Source of the DNA: Alphaproteobacteria bacterium
GTDB lineage: Bacteria > Pseudomonadota > Alphaproteobacteria > Rhizobiales > Aestuariivirgaceae
Assembly: GCA_028868695.1 (NCBI GenBank)
Contig: JAGWTZ010000020.1
Span: forward strand, 1 to 47,303
Reading direction: 5' to 3'
Length of the DNA: 47,303 bases
A program made the translations under genes and the position numbers. This document shows positions 1-7,414 of this stretch, one piece after another (the stretch's first letter is position 1; each line of letters opens with the position of its first letter). Under the pieces are notes generated by a model. That model ran no database searches. It had not been told where the DNA came from and saw nothing but the letters and a program-made list of their open reading frames with translations.

Positions 1-626
1 GGCTTGAGGCCGAGCGCCGCCACCACCGCGGCAATCAGCGCTGCGCCAAGCAAGTAAACCCAGTTCTGGTAGAACACCATCACCGATACTTGCGAAGCGG
101 CGCCGAACTTGCGGGCCAGCAATTGTCCGGTGGCATAGGCGCAGGCCGAGACGAGCGAAAGCAACGCGGCGGGGTTGAACAGTGCCGTGCCTGGTTGGAG
201 GATAATCATCACCCCCGCCAGGCCGATCGCCACGGCAGCCCAGCTTTTCCAGCCGACATGCTCATGCAACATGGGGCCGGCCAGAACTGTCACCACAAGC
301 GGCACCATGAAATAGAGCGCCACGGCCTCGGCCAATGGCAGGGCCGGAAAGGCCATGAAATAGCTGGTATAAGAAATGAGGAGAAACACGCCGCGCAACA
401 CGAGAAGTGGCCACTGCCTATCTTTCAGTGCCGAGAGACCACCCTCCCACCAAGCCATGCCAAGGAGAAGAGGCATGGAGATACAGGCGCGGAAGACAAT
501 GGCCAAAGTCACGGCATTGGCGCCGCTGATCGCCTTGATCGCTGAATCCTGAAGTGAGAAGACAAATGACCCCGCGCAAAGACAGGCAATGCCAATCAGG
601 TTGTTGCGGGTGCTGGTAGTCACCAT
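1..626 (-). CDS. EamA/DMT-family permease (C-terminus beyond window)
   Basis: The reverse strand from the ATG at 626 stays open to the window edge, giving 208 residues without a stop. The product is almost entirely hydrophobic helices of about 20 residues with short basic loops, beginning MVTTSTRNNLIGIACLCAGS. An early 'SLQDSAIK' followed by paired helices is typical of the first EamA repeat of drug/metabolite transporters, inner-membrane permeases that usually have ten helices and about 300 residues, so roughly the last third is missing. It lies 118 bases downstream of the agmatinase gene on the same strand and could be the distal gene of the polyamine operon, perhaps exporting a product, but that is inference. 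There is no strong ribosome binding site before the chosen ATG, so the start is uncertain. Confidence 0.85.
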   Translation of the reverse strand, partial: MVTTSTRNNLIGIACLCAGSFVFSLQDSAIKAISGANAVTLAIVFRACISMPLLLGMAWWEGGLSALKDRQWPLLVLRGVFLLISYTSYFMAFPALPLAEAVALYFMVPLVVTVLAGPMLHEHVGWKSWAAVAIGLAGVMIILQPGTALFNPAALLSLVSACAYATGQLLARKFGAASQVSVMVFYQNWVYLLGAALIAAVVAALGLK

Positions 627-712
627 GAGTATGGGATTCGCCGTGTGAAAGGCCAATTCATAACCCAGCTCGCTGGCCAGCGCGATGGTGCATTGATTGG
701 CACAGGGGTGAG

Positions 713-734
713 GCTGGTTCACCTGCAAACCAGC
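713..734 (-). terminator. Weak stem-loop after the agmatinase gene
   Basis: GCTGGTT at 713-719 pairs with AACCAGC at 728-734 across an 8-base loop, about ten bases beyond the agmatinase stop. There is no T-run on the minus strand after it, so it is at best a weak or Rho-assisted end signal, or an RNA-stabilising hairpin between the operon and the EamA gene. Confidence 0.3.
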
Positions 735-744
735 TTCGAACTTC

Positions 745-1740
745 CTATTCCGGCATTACGGTGCCACGGGCGCCCTTCTGCCAAGCACGCAGGCAGAGAT
801 ATTCCACCACCAGGGCCGAAGCGGCGAGAGATGTGATTTCGGCGTGGTCATATGGCGGTGATACTTCCACCACATCCATGCCCACGAAATTCACCGGAGT
901 GAGGGCGCGGATCACTGATGCGGCCTGGTGATAGCTGAGGCCGCCGGGAATGGGCGTGCCTGTGCCGGGGGCTACCGATGGATCGAGGCAGTCAATGTCA
1001 AAGGTCAGATAGGCTTTGCGCTTGCCGACCTTGTCAATGATGATCTTGGCCAGTTCCTTCGGTGACTTGTCGTGGCACTCATCAGCATAGATGATGCGGA
1101 AGCCCATGGTGGTTTCACCCACAAAGGTGGTGCGGATGCCGATCTGCACCGAATGGTGCGGATCAATCAGCCCTTCCTTCACGGCGTGGCCAAACATCGT
1201 GCCATGGTCAATGCGCCCGCCGGAATCGATTTCCACATCGCGGTGGGCGTCGAAATGCACCAGCGCCAACGGGCCATGTTTCTTGGCATGGGCCTTGAGC
1301 AGCGGATAGGAGATATAGTGGTCTCCGCCCAGTGAAATCATTTCCGGGCCTTGCGAGATGATCGCCGTGGCGTGCTTTTCAAGCGCTGCCGGGAAATCAT
1401 CCTTGCGGCCCCAATCGAAGAAGCAGTCGCCATAGTCGGCCACCGCAAGCGTGTCGAAGGGATCAAAATTCCAGGGCCATACGGGCCCCCAGGCATTCTC
1501 TGCCGATGCGCGGCGGATGGCTTCAGGCCCCATCCGCGTGCCAGAGCGGTGCGACACGGCCTGATCAAACGGCACGCCGGTGATGGCAATGTCAACGCCC
1601 GTCAAATCACGCGTGTATTTGCGGCGCATGAAGGAGAGCGCACCGGCATAGGTGGCTTCAAAGCGGGTGCCTTTCAGGCTCTCGCGGCGAAAGGCTTCAT
1701 CCCCGGGGGTGTAGCCAAGCTTGTCTATTTCCAGAGCCAT
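745..1740 (-). CDS. speB: Agmatinase-type ureohydrolase
   Basis: A 331-residue member of the arginase/agmatinase family. These are binuclear manganese hydrolases that release urea from guanidino compounds; agmatinase makes putrescine. Expected ligands are present: His141 in GGDH, Asp164, His166 and Asp168 in HFDAHRD, and Asp248 and Asp250 in TFDID. The start codon shares a base with the stop of the upstream ATPase gene (TAATG at 1738-1742), so translation is probably coupled. Its place at the end of a polyamine ABC transporter operon that also carries a class III aminotransferase points to use of imported agmatine or a relative such as 4-guanidinobutyrate. The family call is firm; the exact substrate cannot be told from sequence alone. 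Confidence 0.9.
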   Translation of the reverse strand: MALEIDKLGYTPGDEAFRRESLKGTRFEATYAGALSFMRRKYTRDLTGVDIAITGVPFDQAVSHRSGTRMGPEAIRRASAENAWGPVWPWNFDPFDTLAVADYGDCFFDWGRKDDFPAALEKHATAIISQGPEMISLGGDHYISYPLLKAHAKKHGPLALVHFDAHRDVEIDSGGRIDHGTMFGHAVKEGLIDPHHSVQIGIRTTFVGETTMGFRIIYADECHDKSPKELAKIIIDKVGKRKAYLTFDIDCLDPSVAPGTGTPIPGGLSYHQAASVIRALTPVNFVGMDVVEVSPPYDHAEITSLAASALVVEYLCLRAWQKGARGTVMPE

Positions 1741-2825
1741 TATTCTGTCAGCACCAAAGCGTCTTCAGGATTAAAGCTTACCCACAGTTTCTGGCCGCGT
1801 TCAACGCCGGAGCCGCCAGTGCGGGAATCATTCTGCACGTTGATTTCCAAATCACTGCCGCCAGCATCGGCCACCACATGGCTTGTGTCACCATAATAGG
1901 CAACGTCGCGCACGGTGGCCTTGGTCTTGACCAGCCCCGCACCCTTGGGTTCGGAGGCTGAAAGTTTCAGCTTCTCGGGGCGGATGGCAATGGTCGCGGT
2001 GCTGCCGCAGGTCTTGTCGGTTTCGATGGCGAACTTGCCCGCGGCCTTGGTCTCGCATGTGACAGTCTTGCCTTTTTGGGAGAGGACCGAAGCGTCCAGC
2101 AAGTTCACCTTGCCAATGAAGTCTGCCACAAACTTGTTGCGCGGGTGTTCGTAAAGCTCGGAAGGCGTGGCGATCTGGGCCACGGCGCCCTTGTCCATCA
2201 CCGCGATGCGGCTTGCCATGGAGAGGGCTTCGTCCTGGTCATGGGTCACGATGATAAAAGTGATGCCCACAGTTTGCTGCAGACGGGTGAGCTCCATGCG
2301 CATGTCGTCGCGCAGCTTTGCGTCGAGAGCCGAGAGGGGTTCATCGAGCAGCAGAACCTTTGGGCGCTTCACAAGGGCGCGGGCAAGCGCCACACGCTGG
2401 CGCTGGCCGCCGGACATCTGGTCAGGCTTGCGTGCGGCAAGATGCGCGAGCTTCACCATCTCCAGCGCTTCGGCCACGCGCGTCTTGATTTCTGCGGCCG
2501 GCACGCCGGTTACCTTGAGGCCATAGCCGACATTCTGTTCCACGGTCATGTGCGGGAAAACGGCATAGGACTGAAACACCATGTTGGTGGGGCGCAGGTT
2601 GGGCGGTGTGAAAGCCATGTCCTGCCCGCCAATGATGATCTGCCCTTCGGTGGGCGTCTCAAGGCCAGAGATCATGCGCAGCAGCGTGGTCTTGCCGCAG
2701 CCTGAAGGGCCGAGCAGTGCGAAGAATTCGTTCTGGGCGATGTCAATGGACACATTGTCCACTGCAGTGACACCGCCAGCGAAACGCTTCGAAACATTGC
2801 GGATCGAGATGATGGGTTCAGACAT
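1740..2825 (-). CDS. potA: Polyamine ABC transporter ATPase (PotA-like)
   Basis: A 361-residue ATP-binding subunit. Walker A is GPSGCGKTT at 39-47, the Q-loop is near residue 85, the signature is MSGGQ at 137-141 and Walker B with its catalytic glutamate is VLLLDE at 157-162. About 120 further C-terminal residues fit the TOBE-like regulatory domain of spermidine/putrescine and related importers, as does the total length. It starts nine bases after the potC stop and its own stop overlaps the agmatinase start. It would energise the PotB/PotC permease at the cytoplasmic face. Substrate assignment rests on the gene neighbours. Confidence 0.93.
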   Translation of the reverse strand: MSEPIISIRNVSKRFAGGVTAVDNVSIDIAQNEFFALLGPSGCGKTTLLRMISGLETPTEGQIIIGGQDMAFTPPNLRPTNMVFQSYAVFPHMTVEQNVGYGLKVTGVPAAEIKTRVAEALEMVKLAHLAARKPDQMSGGQRQRVALARALVKRPKVLLLDEPLSALDAKLRDDMRMELTRLQQTVGITFIIVTHDQDEALSMASRIAVMDKGAVAQIATPSELYEHPRNKFVADFIGKVNLLDASVLSQKGKTVTCETKAAGKFAIETDKTCGSTATIAIRPEKLKLSASEPKGAGLVKTKATVRDVAYYGDTSHVVADAGGSDLEINVQNDSRTGGSGVERGQKLWVSFNPEDALVLTE

Positions 2826-2834
2826 GATGGTTCC

Positions 2835-3677
2835 TCAATGGCCCGACTTCGCAGGGGCCTGCAGTTTCATGGCGATCAGCGTCGCCGACAGGGTGACAAG
2901 AATGAGAACGGTGGAAGCCGCATTGATCTGCATGTCCACGCCACGCTTCACCATGCCGTAGATTTTTACGGGGAAGGTGACGGAGCCAGGGCCGGACGAG
3001 AACAGCGTGATAACGAAATCATCCAGCGACAGGGTGAAAGCCAGGAGGCCACCCGCCACGAGGGCCGGCATCATGAAGGGGATCAACACATTGATGAAGG
3101 TTTGAAACTCGGTGGCGCCCAAGTCCTTCGAGGCTTCTTCCAATTGGCGGTTGAAGCCCACGAGGCGCGAGCGCACGACCACCGCCACGAACGGGAACGA
3201 GAAGGCGATATGAGCAAAGATGATGTTGATCAGGTTGAATGGCCATACCCAATCACGCACAGCGGCCATCAACCCCGAATAGTTGAAGAACATGGAGAGC
3301 GCGATGCCCATGCAGATTTCCGGCACCACAATGGGCAAAGCCACAAAGCCTTCATAAGCGGTCTTGAACGGGAACCTGAAACGCCACAGCGTCAACGCCG
3401 TCATGCCGCCCAGAATGGTGGAGAACACCGTCGAAATCAGCGCGATGGTGATGGAATTGCTGAGCGCATAGAAAATCTGCTCGTTGTTCCAGGCCTTCAC
3501 GTAATTCATGAAAGTGAAGCCGTGCCAAACGCCGCTTTTGTCGACGTTGAAGGAAAACACGATCAGCGAGGCAATCGGCGCATAGAGAAACAGCAACACC
3601 AGCGCAAACAGCGCAATGATCCATGGGCGGCGGGCATAGTCCAGCGGGCCCTGCCCCGGTTTGAGTTGGGCACTCAT
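2835..3677 (-). CDS. potC: Polyamine ABC transporter permease (PotC-like)
   Basis: A 280-residue inner-membrane permease counted from the ATG at 3677. I chose this start, not a longer in-frame one at 3779, because it forms an ATGA overlap with the potB stop and because the extra residues only repeat potB coding sequence in another frame. It has a basic, proline-rich N-terminus, about six hydrophobic helices, and the EAA-loop that contacts the ATPase at roughly 181-205 (EASKDLGATEF...). This is the second of two permeases of a PotABCD-type importer. Confidence 0.92.
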   Translation of the reverse strand: MSAQLKPGQGPLDYARRPWIIALFALVLLFLYAPIASLIVFSFNVDKSGVWHGFTFMNYVKAWNNEQIFYALSNSITIALISTVFSTILGGMTALTLWRFRFPFKTAYEGFVALPIVVPEICMGIALSMFFNYSGLMAAVRDWVWPFNLINIIFAHIAFSFPFVAVVVRSRLVGFNRQLEEASKDLGATEFQTFINVLIPFMMPALVAGGLLAFTLSLDDFVITLFSSGPGSVTFPVKIYGMVKRGVDMQINAASTVLILVTLSATLIAMKLQAPAKSGH

Positions 3678-4546
3678 GCATCGACCCCCGTGGAACGCTT
3701 GGCGAGGAAGGCACGGACCATCAAGGCAATGAAAGTCACATACATCAGGATGAAGGACAGGGCAGCCCCCAGCGGCCAATTGTTGGATTCAAGAAACTGG
3801 TTCTGGATGGCGTTGCCGATGTTCCAATTGTTCGGCCCGCCCAAAATGTCCGATGTCAGGAACGTGCCAAGACAGGGGATGTAGACGAGGATGATGCCTG
3901 TGATCACGCCAGGCAGGGTGAGCGGCCAGGTCACCAGCCAGAATGTCTTGGCCTGGGTGGCGCCGAGATCTAGGCTGGCCTCAAGGAAACTGCGATCCAG
4001 CTTCTCGATGGTGGAATAGAGCGGAAGCACCATGAAGGGCAGATAGACGTAAACAAGGCCCATGATGACCGCATAGGTATTGTTGAGCATCTCATAGGGC
4101 CCCAGCCCCACGAGGCCGAAGGCCTGGTTTACCACGCCCGTGGTGCGGAAGATGGAATACATCGCGTATGTGCGGATCAGCAGGTTGATCCAGAACGGAA
4201 GGATCAACAGCAGGAGCAGCAATGGCCGCCAGCGCGGCGCCGCAAAACACACCGCCATGGCCAGCGGGTAGGCCAGAGCCAAACAAAGCGCGGTGGCAAT
4301 GGCACTCGTCCAGATCGCGCGCCAGAGGAGCACGAGATAATTGTGCCCGGCGGATTCAACATAGTTCTGGAAGGTGTTCATGTAGTCATAGGCGGTGGTG
4401 GAGATTTCACCGTCAATGACCGCCTTTGATGAAAAGCTGAGGACAAAAAGAAAGGCCATCGGAATGGCAAAGAAGAGCAGCATCCAAAGGCTGCCGGGCG
4501 TGGCCAGCGTCAAGAATACGCGTTTGAAATCTTTCCAATCATCCAA
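3674..4546 (-). CDS. potB: Polyamine ABC transporter permease (PotB-like)
   Basis: A 290-residue permease with six predicted transmembrane helices, the first at about 18-38, and an EAA-loop at about 189-213 (EASLDLGATQAKTF...). It is the heterodimer partner of the following PotC-like protein, to which it is joined by an ATGA stop/start overlap. It is separated from the upstream binding-protein gene by 120 bases holding a strong hairpin, which probably lowers permease expression relative to the binding protein. Confidence 0.92.
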   Translation of the reverse strand: MDDWKDFKRVFLTLATPGSLWMLLFFAIPMAFLFVLSFSSKAVIDGEISTTAYDYMNTFQNYVESAGHNYLVLLWRAIWTSAIATALCLALAYPLAMAVCFAAPRWRPLLLLLLILPFWINLLIRTYAMYSIFRTTGVVNQAFGLVGLGPYEMLNNTYAVIMGLVYVYLPFMVLPLYSTIEKLDRSFLEASLDLGATQAKTFWLVTWPLTLPGVITGIILVYIPCLGTFLTSDILGGPNNWNIGNAIQNQFLESNNWPLGAALSFILMYVTFIALMVRAFLAKRSTGVDA

Positions 4547-4619
4547 GATTTGTCGCTTCCCTCGTTGCGGTCTTTTTGCCGCGTTACAAATACTTTAGCC
4601 AATGGGGCAGATAAGGCAA

Positions 4620-4640
4620 GGGCGGCGAAATACGCCGCCC
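4620..4640 (-). promoter_or_regulatory. Intercistronic stem-loop between potD-like and potB-like genes
   Basis: GGGCGGCG at 4620-4627 pairs perfectly with CGCCGCCC at 4633-4640 around an AAATA loop. It lies 26 bases after the binding-protein stop on the transcribed minus strand and no T-run follows. In ABC importer operons such a hairpin often protects the upstream binding-protein mRNA or partly terminates transcription, giving excess binding protein. That role is inferred from position. Confidence 0.6.
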
Positions 4641-4666
4641 CGCCAAGGTTTTTGCGCAGGCGCCGG

Positions 4667-5743
4667 TCAGGCGGCCTGGATGGCCGTCCAGAGGTCTTCG
4701 CGGGCCGCCGTGGCTTCCTCGCCGAGATAGATGGACTGTTCCACTTTCTTCATCTGCTCAGCCGACGGGAAGATGATCGGGTTGGTCTTGTAGTCGTCAC
4801 TCATCGTCGCCTTGGCGGCAGCGTTGGGCGTGGGATAGTGGATGGCGTCCATCAGCGTGGCGTTCACCTTGGCGTCGCAAATCCAGTTGATGTACTTGTA
4901 GGCGTTGGCGAGGTGTGGTGCGCCCTTGGCGATGGCCATGGTGTCCTGCCACATGTTGCCGCCCTCTTTCGGGAGGATGTAGTCCATGTCATTGGTTGGG
5001 TCGTTGCGCATCTGGCCCAGCACGTCACCGGAATATTCGCCGCAGATGTCCACGTCACCCGAAGCCAGCAGGCTGTCGCCATTGTCCTTGGCGAAAAGCT
5101 TGATGTGCTTCTTGGCGGCGATCAGCAGATCCTTGGCCTTGCCCAGCTCGGTCTTGTTGGTGGAATTCCAGCTATAGCCCAAATATTGCAGGGCGCTGCC
5201 CAAGGCATATTCCTGGTCGGCTTGGATGGAGATGCGGCCATCATAGTCCGGCGAGTCGAGCAGGAACTTCCAGGAATCCGGCTTGCCGTTCTTGGCCTTG
5301 GACTTGCGGTAACCAATGCCGTAAGTGCCCCACACGAAGGCCAGCGAGTGCTTGCGGCCTGGGTCCCATTCCGGATTCATGAAGGCGGGATCGTAGTTCT
5401 TCACGTTGGGAATCTTGGCATGATCAAGCTGAATGATCATGTTGGCCTTGGCAAAGCGCTGCACCCAATTGGCCGAGGGGATGACAACGTCATAGCCGGG
5501 GTTGCCAGCCTTCAGCTTGGCGAAGAGTTCGTCGTTTGAGCCGTAAAGGTCGATCTTCACGTCAACGCCCGTGTCCGTCTTGAACGCGCCAAGCGTGTCT
5601 TCGCCGAAATAGCTATCCCAGCTGTAGAGATTCAACTTGGCTTCGTCTGCCGCCATGGTCTTGTAGGGCATGAAGGTCAGGCCCATGGCAACGCCAAGGC
5701 CACCCTGAAGCACGTTGCGGCGGTTCAGTCTGCGTAGTGTCAT
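4667..5743 (-). CDS. potD: Polyamine ABC transporter substrate-binding protein (PotD/PotF-like), probable Tat export
   Basis: A 358-residue periplasmic binding protein of the spermidine/putrescine family; LNLYSWDSYFGEDTLGAF after the signal matches the usual N-terminal strand. The signal peptide reads LNRRNVLQGG then a hydrophobic stretch and an AMA-type cleavage region near residues 28-32. The twin arginine at 8-9 in R-R-N-V-L-Q form suggests export by the Tat pathway. It would capture the polyamine and deliver it to PotBC. It lies 79 bases after the aminotransferase gene. Whether it prefers putrescine, spermidine or another cation cannot be decided here. Confidence 0.92.
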   Translation of the reverse strand: MTLRRLNRRNVLQGGLGVAMGLTFMPYKTMAADEAKLNLYSWDSYFGEDTLGAFKTDTGVDVKIDLYGSNDELFAKLKAGNPGYDVVIPSANWVQRFAKANMIIQLDHAKIPNVKNYDPAFMNPEWDPGRKHSLAFVWGTYGIGYRKSKAKNGKPDSWKFLLDSPDYDGRISIQADQEYALGSALQYLGYSWNSTNKTELGKAKDLLIAAKKHIKLFAKDNGDSLLASGDVDICGEYSGDVLGQMRNDPTNDMDYILPKEGGNMWQDTMAIAKGAPHLANAYKYINWICDAKVNATLMDAIHYPTPNAAAKATMSDDYKTNPIIFPSAEQMKKVEQSIYLGEEATAAREDLWTAIQAA

Positions 5744-5822
5744 TTTCTATTGCTCCCGGTTGAGGTATGACTATTCTGTAATAAGTCTGCAAAGGCTCTC
5801 AATTACAAATCTGTCATGCGGC

Positions 5823-7208
5823 CTATTGCACTTCGGATTTCACATCCGCGTAGGTCTTGTCCAAGGCGGTTCGGGCCAAGGCCACCAATTCATCAATCTG
5901 CTGCCTGGTGATGCAGAAGGGCGGGGCCAGAACCATGGTGTCCCAACAGGCGCGCATGATCAGGCCAGTGTTGAAACAATGGTCGCGGCAGATGGTGCCT
6001 ACCCGGCCGGAATCATGGAAGCGCCCACGCTTGGCCTTGTTGTTGGTGAGTTCAATGGCCCCGATCAACCCCACTGATCGCGTCTCGCCAACGATTGGAT
6101 GGTCCGCGAGGGATGCCAGCGCCTTGTTGAAATAAGGGCCCAGTTCGGCCACACGCTCCACCAGCTTTTCCTGCTGGATGATTTCGATGTTCTTGAGCGC
6201 CACGGCGGAAGCAACGGGGTGACCATCGTAAGTCATGCCATGGTAGAACTCGCCGCCCTTTTCAAAGAAGGGCTTGATCAACTCTTCGGAGAACGCGATG
6301 GCGCCGATCGGCAAATAGCCTGAGGAGAGGCCCTTGGCCATGTTCACGATATCGGGCTGGTAGCCATAGGTCTCAAAGCCGAACCAGTTGCCGGTGCGGC
6401 CAAAGCCGCAGATCACCTCATCCGAAATCAGGATCACGCCATATTTCTTGCAGATTCGCTGGATTTCCGGCCAGTAGGTGGACGGCGGCATGAGAACGCC
6501 AGCCGCGCCCTGGATGGGTTCACCGATAAAGGCGGCCACATTGTCTGGCCCCAGTTCGAGGATCTTCTTTTCCAGCTCGGCCGCGGCTTCAAGGCCAAAT
6601 TCCTCCGGCGTCTTGTCGCCGCCGAAATCATACCAATAAGGCTGCTGGATATGGTGGAAGCCCGGAAGCTGCGTGCCGCCCTGCTCGTGCATGCCGATCA
6701 TGCCACCCAGGTTGGCCGCCACCCAGGTGGAGCCGTGATAGCCGCGCCTGCGGCCGATGATCTGCTGGCGGTAAGGCTTGCCCATCACCTTCCAATAATG
6801 GCGCACGAAGCGCACGATGGTGTCGTTGCCTTCCGAGCCGGAGTTGGTGAAGAAAATGTGCTGGAAGCGCTTGGGCAAGACCGACGAGATCTTTTCCGCC
6901 AGTTCAGTGGCAGGCACCGTCGTGGTTTTGAAAAAGGTGTTGTAATAGGGCAGATCAAGCATCTGCTGGTAAGCCACCTCGGCCAGTTCCTTGCGGCCAT
7001 AGCCCACATTCACGCACCAAAGCCCAGACATGCCGTCGAGGATCTTGTTGCCCTTGGCGTCCCAGATATAAACGCCCTCACCATGGGTGATGACGCGCGG
7101 GCCGCCTGCGGCATGGAATGTCTTGTGATCCGTAAATGGATGGAAATGGTGGGCGATGTCCGCCTTCACGATGGCGTCGAGATTGAGATTCTTCTGCTGG
7201 ATGTTCAT
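5823..7208 (-). CDS. Class III aminotransferase, probably polyamine (putrescine) transaminase
   Basis: A 461-residue fold type I PLP enzyme. PLP-phosphate contacts are in TNSGSEGND at 121-129, the ring aspartate is Asp263 in ISDEV and the Schiff-base lysine is Lys292 in NMAKGLSSGY. Length and sequence fit the omega-transaminase group that includes putrescine-pyruvate aminotransferase (SpuC) and beta-alanine/pyruvate enzymes. It heads the minus-strand polyamine transporter operon, which favours a diamine substrate: putrescine to 4-aminobutyraldehyde. The 206 bases upstream probably hold the operon promoter, but I could not pick a convincing -35/-10 pair. The family is certain; the substrate is inferred from context. 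Confidence 0.88.
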   Translation of the reverse strand: MNIQQKNLNLDAIVKADIAHHFHPFTDHKTFHAAGGPRVITHGEGVYIWDAKGNKILDGMSGLWCVNVGYGRKELAEVAYQQMLDLPYYNTFFKTTTVPATELAEKISSVLPKRFQHIFFTNSGSEGNDTIVRFVRHYWKVMGKPYRQQIIGRRRGYHGSTWVAANLGGMIGMHEQGGTQLPGFHHIQQPYWYDFGGDKTPEEFGLEAAAELEKKILELGPDNVAAFIGEPIQGAAGVLMPPSTYWPEIQRICKKYGVILISDEVICGFGRTGNWFGFETYGYQPDIVNMAKGLSSGYLPIGAIAFSEELIKPFFEKGGEFYHGMTYDGHPVASAVALKNIEIIQQEKLVERVAELGPYFNKALASLADHPIVGETRSVGLIGAIELTNNKAKRGRFHDSGRVGTICRDHCFNTGLIMRACWDTMVLAPPFCITRQQIDELVALARTALDKTYADVKSEVQ

Positions 7209-7414
7209 GATGCAAATTCCGGATGTGGCGAAGCAGCCGCTTGGCGCGGCGGTGACGATCGGAAAATCACAATCTCAGGGCTTGAATCCGATACGTGCGC
7301 AGGCAACGAGCACTTCGTCCCGCAACGACCTTCTCTTTGTGAGCTTGCCGTGGCACATCAGGAAACTATGGCATGCGGGCGACGGGAAAGCAACCCGGAG
7401 GCGGAAACTCGGGT

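Noticed and set aside
2838-3884. 348-codon plus-strand frame
   Set aside because: Antisense to potC/potB, full of His/Arg/Gln, no ribosome binding site.
4550-5539. 329-codon plus-strand frame rich in Val/Gly/His
   Set aside because: Antisense to the potD-like gene, which has clear family features and a signal peptide.
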